Notes under the pieces: model-generated | Databases searched by the model: none | Seen by the model: the letters and a program-made list of their open reading frames with translations, nothing else | What the model was told of the DNA's origin: nothing | In this document: positions 41,601 to 53,484 of the stretch, piece after piece | Numbering within the stretch: the stretch's first letter is position 1 | Layout of the letters: every line of letters begins with the position of its first letter | Program-made: the position numbers and the translations under genes | Assembly (NCBI GenBank): GCA_948470475.1 | Contig: OX419342.1 | Coordinates: 707,701-771,700, forward strand | Reading direction: 5' to 3' | Length of the DNA: 64,000 nt | Source: Galaxea fascicularis | Lineage: Eukaryota; Cnidaria; Anthozoa; Scleractinia; Euphylliidae

Positions 41601-44600
41601 TGCTTTTGTGTTTCAGGTGCCCAGGTAAAATTATAGGTGGCTCTATAAACTGCAGTTCCAGTAGTCTGCATTGTATCCATGGTATCACACTTCGCCCCTG
41701 TTGTCTTGGTGTGCACTCAGAGTGTTTTGTGATGTCTAAAGACCACTGCTCTTTCTTTGGAGGTCGCTGGTATAATGACAAGGTATGTGATTATCCAAAT
41801 AATTATGTCAATGATATAATCAACCAAGTATTTTTAACTTCTACCAGTTAGGCTGGCCATTAACAACAGGTTAGTCATGCAGCTTGATGAAGAATTAAGC
41901 CAGCTTATTTATGCAGGCTTTGTTGCCTCAGTTACCAGTCAAAATGTTGATCAAGTGGGATTTGACCAACCAGTTTTGTTCTCCTTTATCCCTGTTATTT
42001 GACGCAATGGTCTTGCTAAAGGTTGTTGTTTTCTACAGCATTCCTGATGCAAGCATTTGAGTTAAGTCCATATATTTTATTTGTTCTATCTGTAAAATAG
42101 TGTTCTCAAAATTGTTTCTCAAGTGATTACAGAGCATAATGCATTGTCAGTTAAGGATGTTAAAGTTTGATCTTGCATTTCAGTAGCCAAGATAAGGTGT
42201 GTATGGTGATCAGTGAAGACTGAGACTGAGCTTTTTATTGTTATCAATAACACAGCTCCTGTGCCATGAAGTGAATTGCTTGGATGGTATCTGTGGAATG
42301 AGTGGAGTGAAAAACAAGACAGGAGGCCATCAGTGGTACAGACTAATCACTCCAATATTTTTGCACCTTGGTAAGTTACTACAGTGACTACTAATAGTAT
42401 TGCTATGTCCACCACCACCACACTACTGCTACCTCTGCTACTAACTCTAGCACTTAACCACTGTCACTGCTACTACTGTTCCTGCTGCTGCTGCTGCTGG
42501 TGGTGATGATGATGATGAGGAGGAGGAGGAGAAGGAGGAGGATGAGGAGGAGGATGACAACAGTGATTCTGATAATTTATTGTAATAAAAATGATAAATT
42601 CTGTTTCCTGATCACTTGATCATGGTATCTGATACTTAATTACTGAATTGAGTGGCAGCACTTAGTTATACCTACACATGGGAAAATATTGATAATATGT
42701 ATGTACATGTATGTAAGAGAGGGAGTTGGTTTTTATCTGCTTCATAGATGTTAATTTTTGTTTGTTTCAGGTGTCATTCATTTGATCACTAATTTGATGT
42801 TCCAAATTCCAGTGGGTATACTGATTGAGAGAGAGATAGGGTATGTCTTTAAAATAAAATATTGTTATCCCAAAGACAGACTGGAAATTGGATGGACTTT
42901 GAGTAAACACTGCAGCCTTGTTAACTCATGTGGTGAGAGCACCTGGACTGCTCAGGAGAAGGTCATTGCTTCAAATCCCACTATTTTTGTGTTGAGTGTC
43001 TGCTTCAGTACAGGTTATCACATCCTTTTGCAGTGGGATTAACCCAGTAGCGTTAATTGTCTCCTTCACTCTTCATCATTGTCAAATCTGAAGCTTAGCA
43101 GGGAGAACTGCTAATGATGGTCTGAAAACAGCGAAGTTGAAGAAACTGTCTTTTTTGACCATGCTCTCTTTCAGCCCATTGCCTGGAGTAGCACCATTCA
43201 GATAAGACCATATGAATCCCATTTTAGGTGGCAAATGGCTTGCAGGAACATACTGCCGCACAGAAAGCAGGATCGACTAACCGTTTTCTTTTTTCTTCTT
43301 TCTTTATCCTTAGAACTATACGGACATGCTTGATATATCTTATTAGTGGAATAGGTGGAAATTTGGTCTGTGGACTCTTTAACCCTCTCGCTCCACAGGC
43401 AAGTTAGCGATCTATGATTATAAAATACATTAAGTCTCTTTTTGGTGCCCAGAATTTGTTCCTCACATAACGTTCTATCAGGAGCCTGGTACCTCAGTCC
43501 TTGGTACTGCAAAGACCATTGCCGTGGGAAATTTAAATTACTATACAGGGACTGGTTTTTGTGACCAACCAACAGAAGAGAAGGATACCGATTACAGGGT
43601 AACTTTCAACTTTCACAAGGCTCACATCATTTGTTCTGTTGTGCTTCTGCTGAGATAGTTTCTACTTGTAACGTATTGTGACTTTGTTCGGGACAAAATT
43701 CAACCTTTAAAAACGAAAGATAACCGCTGTTATCTGGTGATTTTAGTGACTTTATTTGTTTTCATTAAATTTGTTGGGGAGGTGTTGTCTTTGTATTTTT
43801 TTCTTGGGCACTCTTGAGCTGTTTGCATTCTGATTGCAGAAAGTATGTGACTATATGGCCCTATAAACCTCAAGTCACACTGTCGGGTGGAAAATGCTCT
43901 AAATCAAGGTGTTCCAAATTTTCCAACCCTCATAGTCATAGTCATAGTCTTGATAGCTCAATAGACATTTGGTATTTCCAAACAAACTTTTGTCGGATCA
44001 GGAGTCCAGCTTTCTCGGGGTGTTGAACGGAGACCCCTCTCTGATCTGTTACGCCGCTAAACTGTTTTTATCGCACTGCAGGTTGGTGCGTCTGGAGCCC
44101 TGTTTGGTCTCATTGGATTGTTGATCATTAAACTCCTTCAACTGAGACACAACGTTCGCCGGCCTTGCTGTGAAGCGCTTTTCTTTATAGGCGTGGTTCT
44201 CATCAGTTTTTGTAAGTGCTGTTAGTTACATTGAAGCCAACCAGTGAAGGGCTTCTTAAAACTGTAAGGAGGTTTGAAACTTGTTTAGGGACTGTGATAG
44301 TGGGTTTCACGGGAGGCTACATAGCCTCTTCGGGATGGAATTCCGTCACGTTCACATGTTTTACAAGGAATTCTGCCAAAAATATGAAAACCTAAAAATA
44401 TTTTCAAGTATGAAAGCTAAGATAAAACCACGCACACTTCTATTGTCGGCAGGGGCTTTATTTGTCTGGAAGATGAACCATTTGTTTTGTTTGTTTGTTT
44501 TCACTGGCTAAGTCACCTTCAGGCTTAGTTCTTTGATACTGTTTGTCAGTTGCCCACTTTAATCTCATTTTCCATTTTTGTTTAAGTCCTAGGTACCTTG

Positions 44601-44903
44601 CCTTACATTGGAAACTTTGTACACATTGGAGGCTTCGTGTTTGGTGTGCTGGCGTCGTTAGCTTTTCTTCCCCTCATGAATTTCCGCTACAGGAACTTAA
44701 CAGTAACTACGTTTTGCAGAAGAATTTTTCTCTCGATTCTTGTCATCTTGTTCACCATTGCGACCATTGCGTTTTTCATGGTGAAGGACTCCCAGTTCTG
44801 TGGGTGGTGCAAGTATATCGACTGTGTGCCTTACACGGCGAATTTCTGCCCAGGCATGGATTCAGATGGCTACTCAGACAATATTGACAAAAGGAACACG
44901 TAG
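38646..44903 (+). CDS. iRhom-type rhomboid protein with intact protease residues
   Basis: Nine exons: 38646-38691 (proposed start exon), 40213-40658, 41117-41229, 41617-41782, 42256-42370, 42771-42840, 43314-43398, 44082-44211 and 44587-44903, with phases consistent, giving 495 aa. The layout follows iRhoms (RHBDF1/2): a short basic/Ser-rich cytosolic part, a first membrane span (PLFIILVTLTHIGLLIYICV), a Cys-rich luminal domain (QVGAKFGPCM, FQCCSFHKEC, LRPCCLG, CHEVNCLDGICG), six more membrane segments and a Cys-containing tail (CGWCKYIDCVPYTANFC). Unlike vertebrate iRhoms, whose motif is GPAG, the fourth-segment motif is VGASGALFG (Ser351). His403 lies in NFVHIGGFVFG and Asn303 in HLITNLM, so a functional serine protease is plausible. 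The first exon is the least certain part; one intron uses a GC donor after 43398. Confidence 0.88.
38812..38947. mobile_element. Fold-back element in the first rhomboid intron
   Basis: tcatcctaggtgtaaaaacc at the left and ggtttttacactgaggatga at the right are inverted copies of about 30 bp around a 70-bp AT-rich centre. Confidence 0.75.
38953..40006. mobile_element. About 1.05-kb non-autonomous element with long terminal inverted repeats
   Basis: The left end (agaatactttttattaacca, then ggactgtattatt, tttgaatattgtaatcat, gtgacctcatttgaa) is matched in inverted order by the right end (ttcaaatgaggtcac, atgattacaatattcaaa, aataatacagtcc, atcaaaagtattct), giving arms of about 140 bp. The interior contains a second fold-back (ctccactcatgtccc near 39461 against gaacatgagtggag near 39761). 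No transposase frame was seen. It lies in the first rhomboid intron, about 200 bp before the next exon. Confidence 0.8.
42484..42556. repeat. Trinucleotide-rich tract (CTG, GAT, GAG units)
   Basis: Runs of ctg, then tgatgatgatga, then gaggaggagga lie in the intron between the exon ending at 42370 and the exon starting at 42771. Confidence 0.85.
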
Positions 44904-46650
44904 CGTAAATTAGGCTAAATTATTACTTGTAGTTGTATAAAACCTGATGGCCGAGTGTCACGGTAAAGACTTTCAAACGGAGTCAGCTAGTGTCACCATT
45001 GTGTTTCGTATGGCGTAAAGGTTGCTGTGGCCGTGAAGCAAGACTTCTTGACGTTTTCGTTGTGCTGCCTTTGATACCATGTGTCATTGCCAATTTGAGC
45101 TACTTGCTGCCTCAGCTTACCTTATAACACTGGAACGTTTAACCGTGCCACAAGAATTCAAAAGGAAATTGGCGCTTGTTTATTTCTTAGAAATTATTTC
45201 AAAAAGTCTAAAGCAAAAAATAAGTCTGTGAACATTTTTTGCAATGCCATGGCACACCTCCAAAATCGTAAGGGGAGGTTTCTAGATCACGTTTCAAGGA
45301 AAATAAAACGGTCCTTTCACAATTCACGAAAAACAAAGACAACAAAAAATCACGGTTCACGGCTAATTATTAAACCTTTATTTCTTGTTTCACGGAAATA
45401 TGATTTTACAAAATCACGCGGCTTCACGGCTAATGTTTCGGCTACTATGGAAATCACGATTAACAAGGATAAAATTGCCTACCCAAGTAACAGTGAGTCA
45501 GTTTGTCAGGGACTTTAATTGGTTGAATGCTCATCCAATAAGACTGTGTCGCTTATAAAGAAACTCAAAAGCAAGTTCTTTGTAATGCAAGACGCATAAC
45601 AATGAAATCAATAACCGTAACATATGCAAAAGAAAAATGATGATTTTAAACTAACTTAGATTCTTGTGGGACATTGATCCAATTTACTTTTATCCGGGAG
45701 GTTTAGTCACCCGTACGGGAGACCGGGAGATTCACTCTTTACTCGGGTGACTCCCTGATAATCTAGGAAAGTTGGCATAAATGTAAAGGAGAGGGATTAG
45801 GAAGTAGTCAGTTGTACACTTCTTTCCAACAGTTTGTATGAATAAAGAAACCGCTCGCTACGTTGTGTACAGCTATTCATGCTTGCAAACACGTATAATT
45901 GGTCGAGGGGAATGGCTACCTCAAACCAACATTACTCCCTGCTGAGGTTCTCCAGCCTGGATAAAGTTTCAGCCACCACTGCTCAATACAGCCCTCATGC
46001 TTAGGGCGTCCTTTCACAGCTTCCGGCTGCTAAGTTCACCTCGTTTTGAAATAACACGGGTAAAGCGGGAAACCACTTTCCTTTTCGTAAACGGTCGTTG
46101 CCATTTTTAAGACACTTAGAACATTTTTCAGCTGATAGAGAAAATCTTATTAAAAAAAAAAAAAGAAATTTGCAACTCAGAATTGAACCACTACGCTACC
46201 CCGATGATCAACCACAGGCTCCCCCCCCCAAAAAAAATCATAACTGATACATCTATAACAGGTCACCCTGGGCCTATCCCGAAACGTCGCCCTTTTAAGA
46301 CGATTTGAAAAGTTACAAATTGCCTTATTATAACTCAATCCATAGCTCATAAGATTACACCTGCCTCACAAAAGGCTTGGTTACCAATGTTGGCATCGAC
46401 CGTTAATAATGGCAACGACCATTTACGAAAGGGAAGTAGGCCGCGGGTGCCGCGTCACGCTACCGGCTCGCTGCCAGACAGATCAAATTACACTTGAACA
46501 CTTCTGTGACGGAGAGGAGCTCGCCGCGTGTTTCAATTCAATGGTCTTTGCTTTCTTCAGTCCTTGAAATTTTCCTCTCACTCCTACGATTCCCTTTCAA
46601 TTTAGAAGAAGAAACCAGAATGTTTCATTTCAGTTTCACTTCGGTTTTAT
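44904..46650. other. Region downstream of the rhomboid gene
   Basis: It probably contains the rhomboid 3' UTR (candidate aataaa at 45841). The 96-codon frame at 45228-45518 lies in a stretch with repeated cacgg/tttcac words and looks like repeat DNA. No other gene is supported. Confidence 0.45.
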
Positions 46651-47659
46651 ATGAAAAGTGAGAAGTTTTTGACTGAAGAGCAAACTGCCAAATTTTACGA
46701 CTGCAAAATGAGACGAACACTTTATCGATCACCAAAAGCTTACAGATGCAAAACTGATCTCGATCGTGGTAAGTTTGGTTTTCCTTTCTTATGACCTAAC
46801 AAAACTTGAAAGTAAAGTGTTACCTTTCAGAAGCAAAGGAACTAGCAGATGCGGGGAACGTTAACAGCGTAAACTGTAAACTGTTTACTTTGTAAACCGC
46901 GTGTTACTTGTAGAGGTCTCGAGGGATCAATGTCGAAACGATTTTATAGAGGCCATACATTAACAACTCAGTCCTTGATAAAATCAGAATCATGTGGGAT
47001 AGCATGGCAACTGAAGCAGTTAATCTTATATACCTTAAGCTGTAATTATGTGTGCGTGGCTAGACTATACGTTAGAGGACAACGCTTCGTCTACTGAATT
47101 TGCTTGAAAAATCTCATGGGGGCAACGGAGATTTCATCTTCCGGAACTCACAAGAAATCTCAAACGGCGGCTTTGCGGTACTGTTGTTCTGATGAAGGCT
47201 CGAAACATCCCGTGCAGTAGTTAACTTCGTTTCCAGTTTATTGAACACTCGAGCATTTAGTAAGAGTCGATACTAACAATCACAAGGGAGCCAGAGTGTG
47301 GCATCAAGTGACGTCAGACGGAGGGGGAGGGGCAGGGGAGGAACTTTTGCTGAGCATAGATGTAAAACAAACCACTGTGCTTCTTGTTTTGGTTTAGGTC
47401 TTAGTTTCTGTTAGAGATCACTGTCGTTATTCGCTTCAGTAACGCAATTACAATCTGTCTGTTCTCTAAAACAGTATCTTTCCGTAAGCTGAGTTCTTAC
47501 TCAGGGCTTCTCGTGGCTGAACGCTCGAGTTACCTCTTCTTTCAGCAAAGACTGTGCAGACAATGAGGGGCAGAACGGTAAACAAGGAGATGTCGGTGGA
47601 TGCTATTGAGAGTGCAATCAATGACCACTCGATCTGTGAGGAGACAAAACAAACTAAAG
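46651..47659 (+). CDS. 5' exons of an unidentified gene
   Basis: Two exons are read as coding: 46651-46768, from ATG to a GTAAGT donor, and 47546-47659, from a ttctttcag acceptor to a GTAAGA donor, joined in phase 1. The 77-residue product starts MKSEKFLTEEQTAKFYDCKM and includes RTLYRSPKAYRCK and SVDAIESAINDHSICEETKQ. It is hydrophilic with no recognised domain or signal peptide. A third phase-compatible exon may be 49807-49862, so the gene probably continues to the right across long introns. An acceptor-like tttcag at 46627-46632 upstream of the ATG leaves open that the first piece is an internal exon. The family is not known to me. Confidence 0.45.
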
Positions 47660-48388
47660 GTAAGATGATAGAAAGCCAAAAGCGCTGTTTTCCTGGGGAA
47701 GAGTTTACTTAACTGGGAATGTTCGCTCAAAGATGTAAGGAAACTCAGAAATTTGAATACCAAAAATTAAGCGGCTCTTAAAGGAAATAATCAACTTTCC
47801 GCGTTATTCGAGGCTCTATACTCCAGTAGAATGTAGAAGGGTAAACTAACTAGTGCAGAAGAAGCAGAAGACTCATACGATTGGAGTTTATAAACTATAC
47901 ACATCTGCCACTGTCACTTAATACTCATCATCATATTATTTGTTCATACACGATAAACGTAAAAGTAAAATTCTTGTGGGGTCGTATAAATTACAAAATG
48001 CTCACGAGTTAGCGGCAGTGCTTATGGTTCATTAGTGCTGACCCATTACATAGTTTGTATCGAACAGTAATGGTCTCCTGTTTGCCGCACCTTGCGGGCT
48101 CCTTGTTGCAAGTAAATTCAGCTCTTCACAAGCCCCAACCACATTGAGAGCCTCAAACACACCACACTGTATTTTGAAGAACGCGTGAAGGTTTAGTGTT
48201 TATACGTCACTCATGATGAAAACAACCACGACGTCGACGGCGATGATGATGTTTGAGTTGAATTCGATTTCATGAGCACTTTTTGACAAAGTCGCTTTTT
48301 GAAAAACTCGTCAGTCGCCTTCTGATGAAAGCAAGTAGAACAATGACGATTTACGTGCGATGACTACAAAACTAAGACGAGTTGATGC
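47660..48388. other. Probable intron of the unidentified 46.7-kb gene
   Basis: AT-rich DNA with no supported exon or strong repeat. Confidence 0.4.
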
Positions 48389-48617
48389 ATTATTGGGTGT
48401 AACATCTGCAATCTACAGTACATAGGCAAGAGCGAAACAGCGTTCAATCTTCGCTTAACTGACGACCACAGAAATCACATCAAAAAGGGAATCAGCAGGT
48501 GTGAACTTACGGAACACTTTCTACATAATAAACGAACACATAACTTCGAAAATAACGTGATCATTACAATAATAGAACAGATTAGGAAAGATGATACAAG
48601 CAATGAACAGAAAATCC
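48389..48617 (+). pseudogene. Penelope-like retroelement fragment (GIY-YIG endonuclease region)
   Basis: One frame reads CNICNLQYIGKSETAFNLRL then TDDHRNH, CELTEHFLHNKRTHNFENN and IIEQIRK. This matches the usual pattern of the GIY-YIG domain at the end of Penelope-like elements (QYIGK, R, H, then HNF and IEQ). An in-frame stop immediately precedes it and no reverse transcriptase is found nearby, so it is a truncated relic. Its downstream end is cut by the MITE that begins at 48618. It lies inside the presumed intron of the 46.7-kb gene. Confidence 0.65.
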
Positions 48618-49134
48618 AGGGGCACAAAACGAATCTGTTCCTCACTTTATCTGTTCCCCCGAGGTATTGTGCTGGCTGGCAAAATATCAGTTATTTCCCG
48701 GGGTTGTTTATGAAATTTCTTTCTGATGATGGTTTCGGTTGGTAATTACTGAAGTGTGGTAGCAGTGTGAGTGTTGCTGGCTGGCGAAATGTGGATTGTT
48801 GTGAGGAATTTTTTGTCTCCTCCCCCCCCCCCCCCCCCCCCACACACACACTGAAGGCTTGATTTGATACCTTTGTCACGCGCATTTTGGCTTACGACAT
48901 ATAAAATTGTCTTTTTTGTTGTTGTGCAGGGTGCTCAATTTGCACCTGGCTGGGAAACCAACCAATTTTATCTAGCTGGCTGGGAAATATCTTGTGTGTC
49001 TTGCTGGCAAAAAGGAACAGATATTTTTTTCCCAGCAATATTAAAAAAGACCTGAAAATGCCTGAATAACATTTAGTTTTATTAACTGGGGTATAATAAT
49101 ACATTTTTTAACAAATTGGTCGTTTTGTGCCCCT
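48618..49134. mobile_element. MITE with GGGGCACAAAACG terminal inverted repeats
   Basis: The left end aggggcacaaaacga and the right end tcgttttgtgcccct are inverted copies. The interior has dispersed gctggctgg and tgctggcaaa words and a long C run at 48822-48841 followed by (CA)n. There is no coding capacity. It starts inside the Penelope-like fragment. Confidence 0.7.
48822..48851. repeat. Poly(C) run and (CA)n
   Basis: About 20 C followed by five CA units, inside the 48.6-kb MITE. Confidence 0.9.
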
Positions 49135-49806
49135 GAAAATCTTCTTAGACACCGGGAGATATTCTGGCAAAAGAAACTGAATTCCATGCAGCCAAATGGA
49201 CTTAACAAACGAATTGGCTAACTATTCAATATAGTTGTAGTGATCTTTACAAAGTTCTGAGTACACAAAATGTTTTTAACATACGTTTTAAAGGTCGCTA
49301 ATTACCGCAAATTCGTAATTGATGTATATACACAATTTTATGAGGCAATATGTATAATTTATGAGATAAGTCGTAGTTGAATCAAAGTACCCGTTAAGAT
49401 ATGAGTCTTCGCTTGTTCTTTTTAGTTTAGAAAATCGCAGTTTGTCAATACTCCCGTGTTACTCTTTCATCCCTCTTTTCATTAATAAAGGACTCATTCC
49501 CAGCACAAAAGATTGTTTACTAAGCAATACACAAGTGAAAACGGTGAACTGCTGATTGAGAAACGATATCACACTTCATTATGATTAGTTTAATATCTTC
49601 ATGCAAATACATCCACGGTATACTTGTGGTATATTGCCGTTCAAATGGCACGCATTTCTCATGTTTGACACAAAAGCCAGGTAAGGTGCTCTACGCAACT
49701 CTTAAGCAGGTACCGAAACTGGTCAGTTAAGTTGGAAGTGTTTTCCAGTTTTTATTCATCAAGGGCTCACATCAAGCTGTTGACTTAGTATCTTGTACCC
49801 TTGTAG

Positions 49807-49862
49807 GGAACGCACCAACTTTCCTCTCTGTCGGTCCACCTGGATCTCAGATATCTCAAAAG
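49807..49862 (+). CDS. Possible third exon of the unidentified 46.7-kb gene
   Basis: A 56-bp segment is bordered by a good acceptor (tatcttgtacccttgtag) and a strong donor (caaaag then gtaagc). Joined to the 47659 donor it stays open: GNAPTFLSVGPPGSQISQK, ending in phase 0. Support comes from splice sites and phase only. The opposite strand also has a 60-codon frame here, which I regard as accidental. Confidence 0.35.
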
Positions 49863-52800
49863 GTAAGCTGGCATTTTCTTGAGTTTTCTGCCTCATCCTC
49901 CCCTCAGCTGTTATTTTAGGCACACAAGGACAATCTTGCATAAACGGAAACCTGTGACGATTATGATGTATACATATTTTCTTTCGGTAACTGGTTCATT
50001 TAACTTTCTTCTTTTACGGTAGGAGATAGAGAACTACTGTGACAAGGCTTTTATTTTTATATTGCACATTTGAAACTTTGAAATCCTGGGAATCTTCGAA
50101 GTAGCTGCAAAATAATTATCTTTTTTCCCTCTATTATTGCTTTCCAAGGCAGTCTCTATTCCACACATAAAAGTCCGCAGAACTACTACAGTGACAAGCA
50201 ATAATTTATTTCACTAAGTTTTGCTTTCGACTCCAATTTTTTTCCCAGTAGTCTGTTAAGTGTACGTTCAGTTTTGAGTCAATTGTGTTAGAGGTTTCCG
50301 AGTTAAAGGCTGAAACTAGTGTAAAGAAGTCTTTTGGCTTTTTGGTTAACTTAGAAGTTTATGTCTTGTTGATGACTGTAATTAGATATTGGTGTCAGAA
50401 AGCTCAGCTCGGCGTGGCTCAAATCACAGCTTCTTACTAAAATAACATGCGTGTTAGCGACTTTAATTTGTTTGATGTTAACTGAGTCAATTCTTCCGTA
50501 TCAACGAGTCCAATATCCATCTCATCCCATACTGGGAACAGGTGAAAATCCGCCGGTTTTGTCTCAATAGTATCACCATTCTATTTGTAAGAAGACAGGT
50601 AAGCCGCCTTTAAAAAGCGTTTCAGTTTAAAGGCGTCAGAAAAGCTGCACCGCGGAAAAGCGAGGCAGAAAAAGAAACATGCCACCTGAAACACACGAGC
50701 ATGCGCAGTTGAAACCAGCCGGCAGATGGGCTAATCCATTCACACTTGTGTGCACACCGGACAATAAACCACGTGGTGCGAACTCGCGTGCACTGACAAT
50801 TTTTTTTGGTTGAAACTCTTGCTGTTATAACTATCGACACAAGTTAAGCGTGAGAAAAAGTTTACATTTGTTTACGAACTTTGTGCTTATCAAGCAAGTG
50901 GGTTTTTCGTTGGTTTATCTTACATGTTGTATGGAAACTTCTTCCTTGAGATAAACATACCGGAGAAGATTCAGGCTATTGTTTGGATTTGTGTCTCGGC
51001 CTAAAATAAGTGTTTCCCTGGTTTATATAATCTCAGTTGATAATCTCAAATATTACAGTCTTTTCAGTATAGGGACGCAATCACAATTACAGCGAGAAAA
51101 CTCAACATGTTTATCATATAAACCTCAGACTCCGTATCGCACTTGCGTTCGCTATGAAAAAAAAAAAAGGCTCTCCAATCCAATTGAGGCATATTTTTCT
51201 TGATGGCACAAACAAATGGAAAGAAGAAACTTGTGTTTTTATAATTTTGATGTATACATATCGGTGTTATCGGACACTGAAATGATTCATGAAATGCGCG
51301 TAAAATATTCATGATTTTAAAGTCTCTTCCGTTTGATCGCGCTGTAAAATCCATCAAAGAAATTATAAGAATGAAAAGAACAAGAAGTTTCGATTGGATT
51401 GAATAGCCACGAGCGTGTTGTCTGTTACTTGTGCCCCTTTGTTTGTATTCTTGAGCGATACAATTACCGAGGCACCAATGAACGAAAGGCGGCAACAATA
51501 CTCTTTCATTGCGTTCAAAACATGTGTACAGCAGGTCCCGTGCACTGCTGGTGAACCACGCGCGCGTTCGGTTCCATTATCGTAATTAGCACAATTTTCA
51601 TGATTATCTCCATAAGAGCTGAGCGGCCTTTTCTCCTGGAGGCGGTTTGTCTTTGTTAGACTCCCAAGTTATCGATGTCTTTACTCCACGAAGCAAAAAC
51701 TGAAGTATCCGAAGATGATAAATTTGTTTTGATCTTTTTCGCATGTTTTCCTTCTCCCTGAATTAGCTTTCTCGAATAAAAACGGAAAGACCCACCATTT
51801 CCGTTTTTTTCTGCTTTGGCGCTTAGCTTCTTCTTCCTTTTTTCTTACAGTTAAACTTCGCCAGAATAAGTTCTAAACATCTTGAAGAAATTGCGCCAAA
51901 GTGTTTATTCTGTTTGAATTTGGCCATTTCGCTTTCATGATGTCTTGTTAAAAATAACCATTGTACGATCTGTTTCTGTCTAGATCCTTTGTAGCTGCTA
52001 AATGTGTAGCTGGCTCTAAGAAATGCAACTTGAATCTCCTTTTCTTTGAATTCGTTACATTATATCAATCGGACTACACGCTCCCAAACTGGAGATTAAT
52101 TTTTGATGCCATTTTATTGGTGTTTATGTCAGCCCGTAGACTATTTAGCCTTCAACTGCCCCTTGGTATTTACCGCTCATGTTGTGTACGGCCGTCCTTT
52201 TTTCCCGACGTCTATCTAAAAGTGATCGCGCATGTCGAAGATCCAAATTTTTCTGTTTCTACAATCCTCGGTTATTTGATACCAACAGAGAATTGACTAT
52301 CTGTAAATCGGAGCAGGTTTATTGTTTTTATCGGTCAATGCTTTGAAATCGTTACAGGGTCCGCACTAAAGGTTGTAATTATCTCTTCGCAATGGCTTAA
52401 CAAAGAAAAGAAATTGTTTCTTATGACAATCTTTAGGCATCGTGGTAGCTAAAGCTAAACAAGTGTTTTTGTAACGCCACAGGAGTCCAAAGCACCTTTG
52501 GCTGTCTTTGTTCGCTTTTAAGAATTCGTTCTGAGCATAGTGAATCAAACCACTTCATGGCGACTCGTCCATGATTATGGCACGTGGCTGAGTTTACCAG
52601 AGAAGAGCCTCTGTTATCATATAGATTATCAACACCCACAAACGGTTTTTTTTCAGTCCGGTAAAGGTGTTTAAAGATTTCCGCAGAGACTCATGATTTT
52701 CACTTTGCTCCCCTTTGTTAGGAGGATGCGCTGTAATGAAAACAAAATCAACATACGAATTAATTTCAACCGCAATACTGATCGGCATATTTAGAATTTA

Positions 52801-53391
52801 GCGAGAAATAAATTCCGTAAACACTCTTAAACTTCGAAATTTAGTGGCGATCAAACTGCTAGCAATCCTAAAGCATTGCATAGCACCGGCCAACTTTAAA
52901 CAGCTTCGGTAATTACTTTAATTATCAATTTTGATTCCGTCTTTCCCCTGAGATTCTTTTGCGATGGAAATATTGTCTGTAACCATAAGTTGTGATATTG
53001 ATGAAAGGCCGTTTTAGCCAGTGACAACTGGGAGAGATCTCAATTGTATTTGACAATCTAAACCAATAAACACCTTAATTTGGTTGATGAAAATAATTAC
53101 GACTGTCAATTAGACTACAAGGAAAAACCATTTCTCACAGCTCCCCCGTGCACCTGCGGCATTTGCAAGTGAAATAAGGTTTGTACAATGGCCCCGTTCA
53201 ATTAGATATTGTTGGCCAGTCCTATCACGACCACCTCCTCTAAACCCTCCACAATAGATGTAGCGGCTTGTTTCAAGGGAAAGTAAACGCAAAATTCCCT
53301 TGAATGAATCGTGCGTTCATTTACATGTTTCCTGCGAGTCTCAGTGAGGGAAAGTGGATTGTCGCAATTGCCAAGCTTCACTGTGTGCAAG
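49863..53391. other. Gene-poor stretch, no supported gene
   Basis: No frame here has recognisable domains. Short segments with splice-like borders occur (for example 50571-50598, and an open stretch 51659-51756 after tttgttag), but none can be supported by phase together with similarity. The 144-codon minus-strand frame at 51064-51498 is hydrophobic at its start and not recognised. Confidence 0.4.
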
Positions 53392-53484
53392 GAAAGGAGT
53401 TGTGAAAGGTTTTGTAATTTCCGGAATAGCTCGGCCCTTGCAAAGAAGGCCCGCTGGAACCTCCACTCTACTGCTTCTTCAAAG
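53392..53484 (+). other. Candidate exon, 31 codons
   Basis: An open segment between an acceptor-like cactgtgtgcaag and a donor tcttcaaag then gtgtgt reads ERSCERFCNFRNSSALAKKA then RWNLHSTASSK. It is in phase with the end of the possible exon at 49862, so it could be the next exon of the 46.7-kb gene. It is basic and Cys-containing; no family is recognised and a chance match is quite possible. Confidence 0.2.

Noticed and set aside
38646..44903. Calling the rhomboid an inactive RHBDF orthologue outright
   Set aside because: Catalytic Ser, His and the oxyanion Asn are all present, so the pseudoprotease label is not justified from sequence.
51659..51756. Open segment after a tttgttag acceptor-like site (TPKLSMSLLHEAK...)
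   Set aside because: It has no usable donor in a supported phase, ends in a stop and matches no known family.
51843..51873. Possible terminal exon after a cttcttccttttttcttacag acceptor
   Set aside because: It gives only eight codons before a stop when joined to the 46.7-kb gene; there is no way to tell it from chance.
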